Positions 5,553 through 6,606 of a stretch of DNA of 6,606 nt are shown here, one piece after another. The notes beneath the pieces were generated by a model. That model searched no databases. It saw only the letters and a program-made list of their open reading frames with translations, and was not told where the DNA came from. The position numbers were made by a program, and so were the translations under genes. Position 1 is the first letter of the stretch. Every line of letters starts with the position of its first letter. Origin of the DNA: Thermoplasmata archaeon (lineage in GTDB: Archaea; Thermoplasmatota; B47-G6); NCBI GenBank assembly GCA_003663585.1, contig QMTU01000044.1, forward strand, positions 1 to 6,606, read 5' to 3'.

Positions 5553-5910
5553 ACCTGTACTTGAGTTCATCCTAGAAGCCTCTAAGGACGCCTATCCAAA
5601 TGAGATCTTCTTTTACTTAAGTGGAAGCATAAAGAAGAGAATTATAAGTGAAGTGATAGTTGGTTACTTTAACTCTAGCCCAGAGGCCGTTATATACAGG
5701 CCAGAGGCTCTTCCAGTAAATTTAAAGATCGTAGGGACTGCACACTCACATCCATCGGGTGATCCAAGACCTTCTGGAGCAGATTTAGAGTCTTTTCAGA
5801 GATTTGGTGGAGTTCACATAATAGTTGCTTACCCATTCGATGAGAGCTCTTGGAGGGCATATAACTCATATGGCGAGGAGATAAAATTAGAAATTATAGA
5901 GGAGGAGTAA
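5545..5910 (+). CDS. JAMM/JAB (PAD1-like) metalloprotease-like protein; start codon unresolved
   Basis: The frame encodes a small JAMM domain, about 121 residues if read from the ATC at 5545. Numbered from there, the zinc site is complete: E20 in AYPNE, then H67-S-H69 and S77-G-A-D80, fitting HxH-x7-S-x2-D, with VHIIVAYP (90-97) after it as in archaeal COG1310-type proteins. Archaeal JAMM proteins remove ubiquitin-like modifiers (SAMPs) from targets or trim sulfur carriers. The first ordinary start codon in frame is GTG 5653, which would delete the catalytic Glu and the first helix and strand. The frame is open back to 5512, just after an in-frame TGA, and contains no ATG, GTG or TTG before 5653. 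GGAGGATC (5540-5547) is a good SD match. Options are a non-canonical start (ATC 5545, ACG 5518, GTA 5557), a one-base assembly error, a frameshift from nadK, or a decaying gene. The coordinate 5545 marks where homology-like sequence begins, not a proven start. Confidence 0.72.
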   Translation: MTRPVLEFILEASKDAYPNEIFFYLSGSIKKRIISEVIVGYFNSSPEAVIYRPEALPVNLKIVGTAHSHPSGDPRPSGADLESFQRFGGVHIIVAYPFDESSWRAYNSYGEEIKLEIIEEE

Positions 5911-5912
5911 AT

Positions 5913-5932
5913 GTTAGCTCCCAAGAGCTAGT
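5913..5932. terminator. Perfect short hairpin at the convergent JAMM/TyrRS junction
   Basis: TAGCTC (5915-5920) and GAGCTA (5925-5930) are perfectly complementary around the 4-nt loop CCAA, and two G-U pairs extend the stem on the plus strand. It begins 3 nt after the JAMM stop and covers the TyrRS stop codon and its last codons. A short GTTTCC follows on the plus strand. A role as a bidirectional terminator or 3' mRNA end is possible; archaeal terminators often depend on U-tracts, and none of length is present here. Confidence 0.35.
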
Positions 5933-6606
5933 TTCCTAACCCTCTTATAGTTTTCAGGATTCTCCTTAAAGTACTCCCTAACAGGATCTAGTATCTCGTT
6001 CACATACCTTGCTGCGTTCTCTTTCAGGTCTAGAGGATGAATTTTTCCTTCAGAGAAGTCCTTTTTTAGATCATCATAGTTGTTGTATGTAATTGCTCCA
6101 CCGTACTTCTCAGGCCTCTTTATAGTTACTTCATTGTAGTACCTGAATATTATGTACTCGTAGAGCTTTAAAACAGGGTTTTCATCTACCTGCTTTGCAG
6201 GACAATAGGCTGCTAATATCTTTTTTCTAACGTCCTCTGGATCATCGTGGATTAGTACTGCAGCCTCAGGATTGCTCTTAGACATCTTCACGTCGGCTGT
6301 GTCCATCCTTCCCTTTGCCTGCAACGAGGGGAGAAGGGGTGTGTGAAGTGCGACAGGCTTTTCTATGCCTAATTTCTCTGCTATATCCCTCGCTAGCATA
6401 TGTGCCTTTCTCTGATCCATGCCTCCGTATGCTATATCTATTTTCATATAAAATATATCAGCAACCTGCATCGCAGGGTATATGAGCTTCGAGAAGTCCA
6501 GCTCAGCCTCGTCCTCTCTTCTGCCCATTATCGTTAGGGCTCTCTTGATCCTCGCAAGAGTGGAGTTCTTTGCAACTTTTAACACAAGTGCCCAGTAGTC
6601 TGAGGA
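5914..6606 (-). CDS. tyrS: Tyrosyl-tRNA synthetase, C-terminal part (5' end beyond right edge)
   Basis: The frame enters at the right edge and ends at TAA 5914-5916, giving 230 visible residues. The enzyme charges tRNA-Tyr with tyrosine using ATP. Seen here: the catalytic-core segment YPAMQVADIFY (43-53), in which the Tyr, Gln and Asp expected to contact the tyrosine substrate are present; GGMDQRKAHM (61-70); the class I signature KMSKS (107-111); AYCPA; TIKRPEKYGG; and HPLDLKENAARYVNEILDPVREYF, typical of the archaeal/eukaryotic TyrRS C-terminus. By alignment with the 306-residue Methanocaldococcus enzyme, about 110 N-terminal residues, including the HIGH region, are outside the window. An internal GTG at 6585 should not be taken as the start, because the frame upstream of it (SSDYWAL) matches the family. 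It is convergent with the JAMM gene at a 3-nt gap. TrpRS was considered, but the C-terminus and substrate-site residues fit TyrRS. Confidence 0.93.
   Translation of the reverse strand, partial: SSDYWALVLKVAKNSTLARIKRALTIMGRREDEAELDFSKLIYPAMQVADIFYMKIDIAYGGMDQRKAHMLARDIAEKLGIEKPVALHTPLLPSLQAKGRMDTADVKMSKSNPEAAVLIHDDPEDVRKKILAAYCPAKQVDENPVLKLYEYIIFRYYNEVTIKRPEKYGGAITYNNYDDLKKDFSEGKIHPLDLKENAARYVNEILDPVREYFKENPENYKRVRKLALGS

Noticed and set aside
5653..5910. JAMM gene starting at GTG 5653
   Set aside because: This start would remove the catalytic Glu and the first helix and strand, although the upstream sequence in the same frame matches the domain.
6583..6585. GTG 6585 as the start of TyrRS
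   Set aside because: The frame continues upstream to the edge with residues (SSDYWAL) that fit TyrRS, and a start here would omit the HIGH half of the active site.

Overview
The window looks like chromosomal DNA from a thermophilic archaeon. Arginine is mostly AGA/AGG and isoleucine often ATA. Shine-Dalgarno (SD) sequences of the GGTGAT(C) type lie close to the starts, AT-rich TATA-like boxes replace bacterial -35/-10 promoters, and several proteins have archaeal family signatures (Mth938-like, DUF998, archaeal JAMM, archaeal-type TyrRS). A Thermoproteota (TACK) host is a guess. I see no mobile element, CRISPR array, tRNA or rRNA.

Layout. (1) Positions 1-818, minus strand: a TIGR00266/AIM24-like gene, then the first 46 codons of a DUF998-type membrane protein that leaves the left edge; a clear TATA box lies upstream (878-887). 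(2) Positions 938-2629, minus strand: a three-gene operon of an Mth938-like small protein, an unrecognised polytopic membrane protein, and a CxxxCxxCC (YkgJ-type) metal-binding protein. (3) Positions 2630-2755: divergent promoter region. (4) Positions 2756-5910, plus strand: ThiI-like sulfurtransferase, inositol-monophosphatase-family phosphatase, NAD kinase (7-nt overlap with the phosphatase), and a JAMM/JAB metalloprotease-like frame overlapping the end of the NAD kinase gene. (5) Positions 5914-6606, minus strand: the C-terminal two thirds of tyrosyl-tRNA synthetase, convergent with the JAMM gene and separated from it by 3 nt.

How the genes may work together. The phosphatase/NAD kinase pair is the two-gene counterpart of the fused NADP phosphatase/NAD kinase known from Methanocaldococcus, so it may set the NAD/NADP balance. 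ThiI handles persulfide sulfur for 4-thiouridine in tRNA and/or thiamine thiazole. JAMM proteins in archaea cleave ubiquitin-like/sulfur-carrier conjugates, so a sulfur-carrier link with ThiI is possible but only inferred.

Most notable points: the ThiI has both catalytic cysteines and a rhodanese domain but appears to lack the THUMP domain; the JAMM frame has a full catalytic motif but no ordinary start codon upstream of its catalytic glutamate; and a short perfect hairpin sits on the convergent JAMM/TyrRS junction. Several natural starts differ from the longest open frames (AIM24-like, Mth938-like, ThiI, phosphatase), and I used SD position and family length to choose them.
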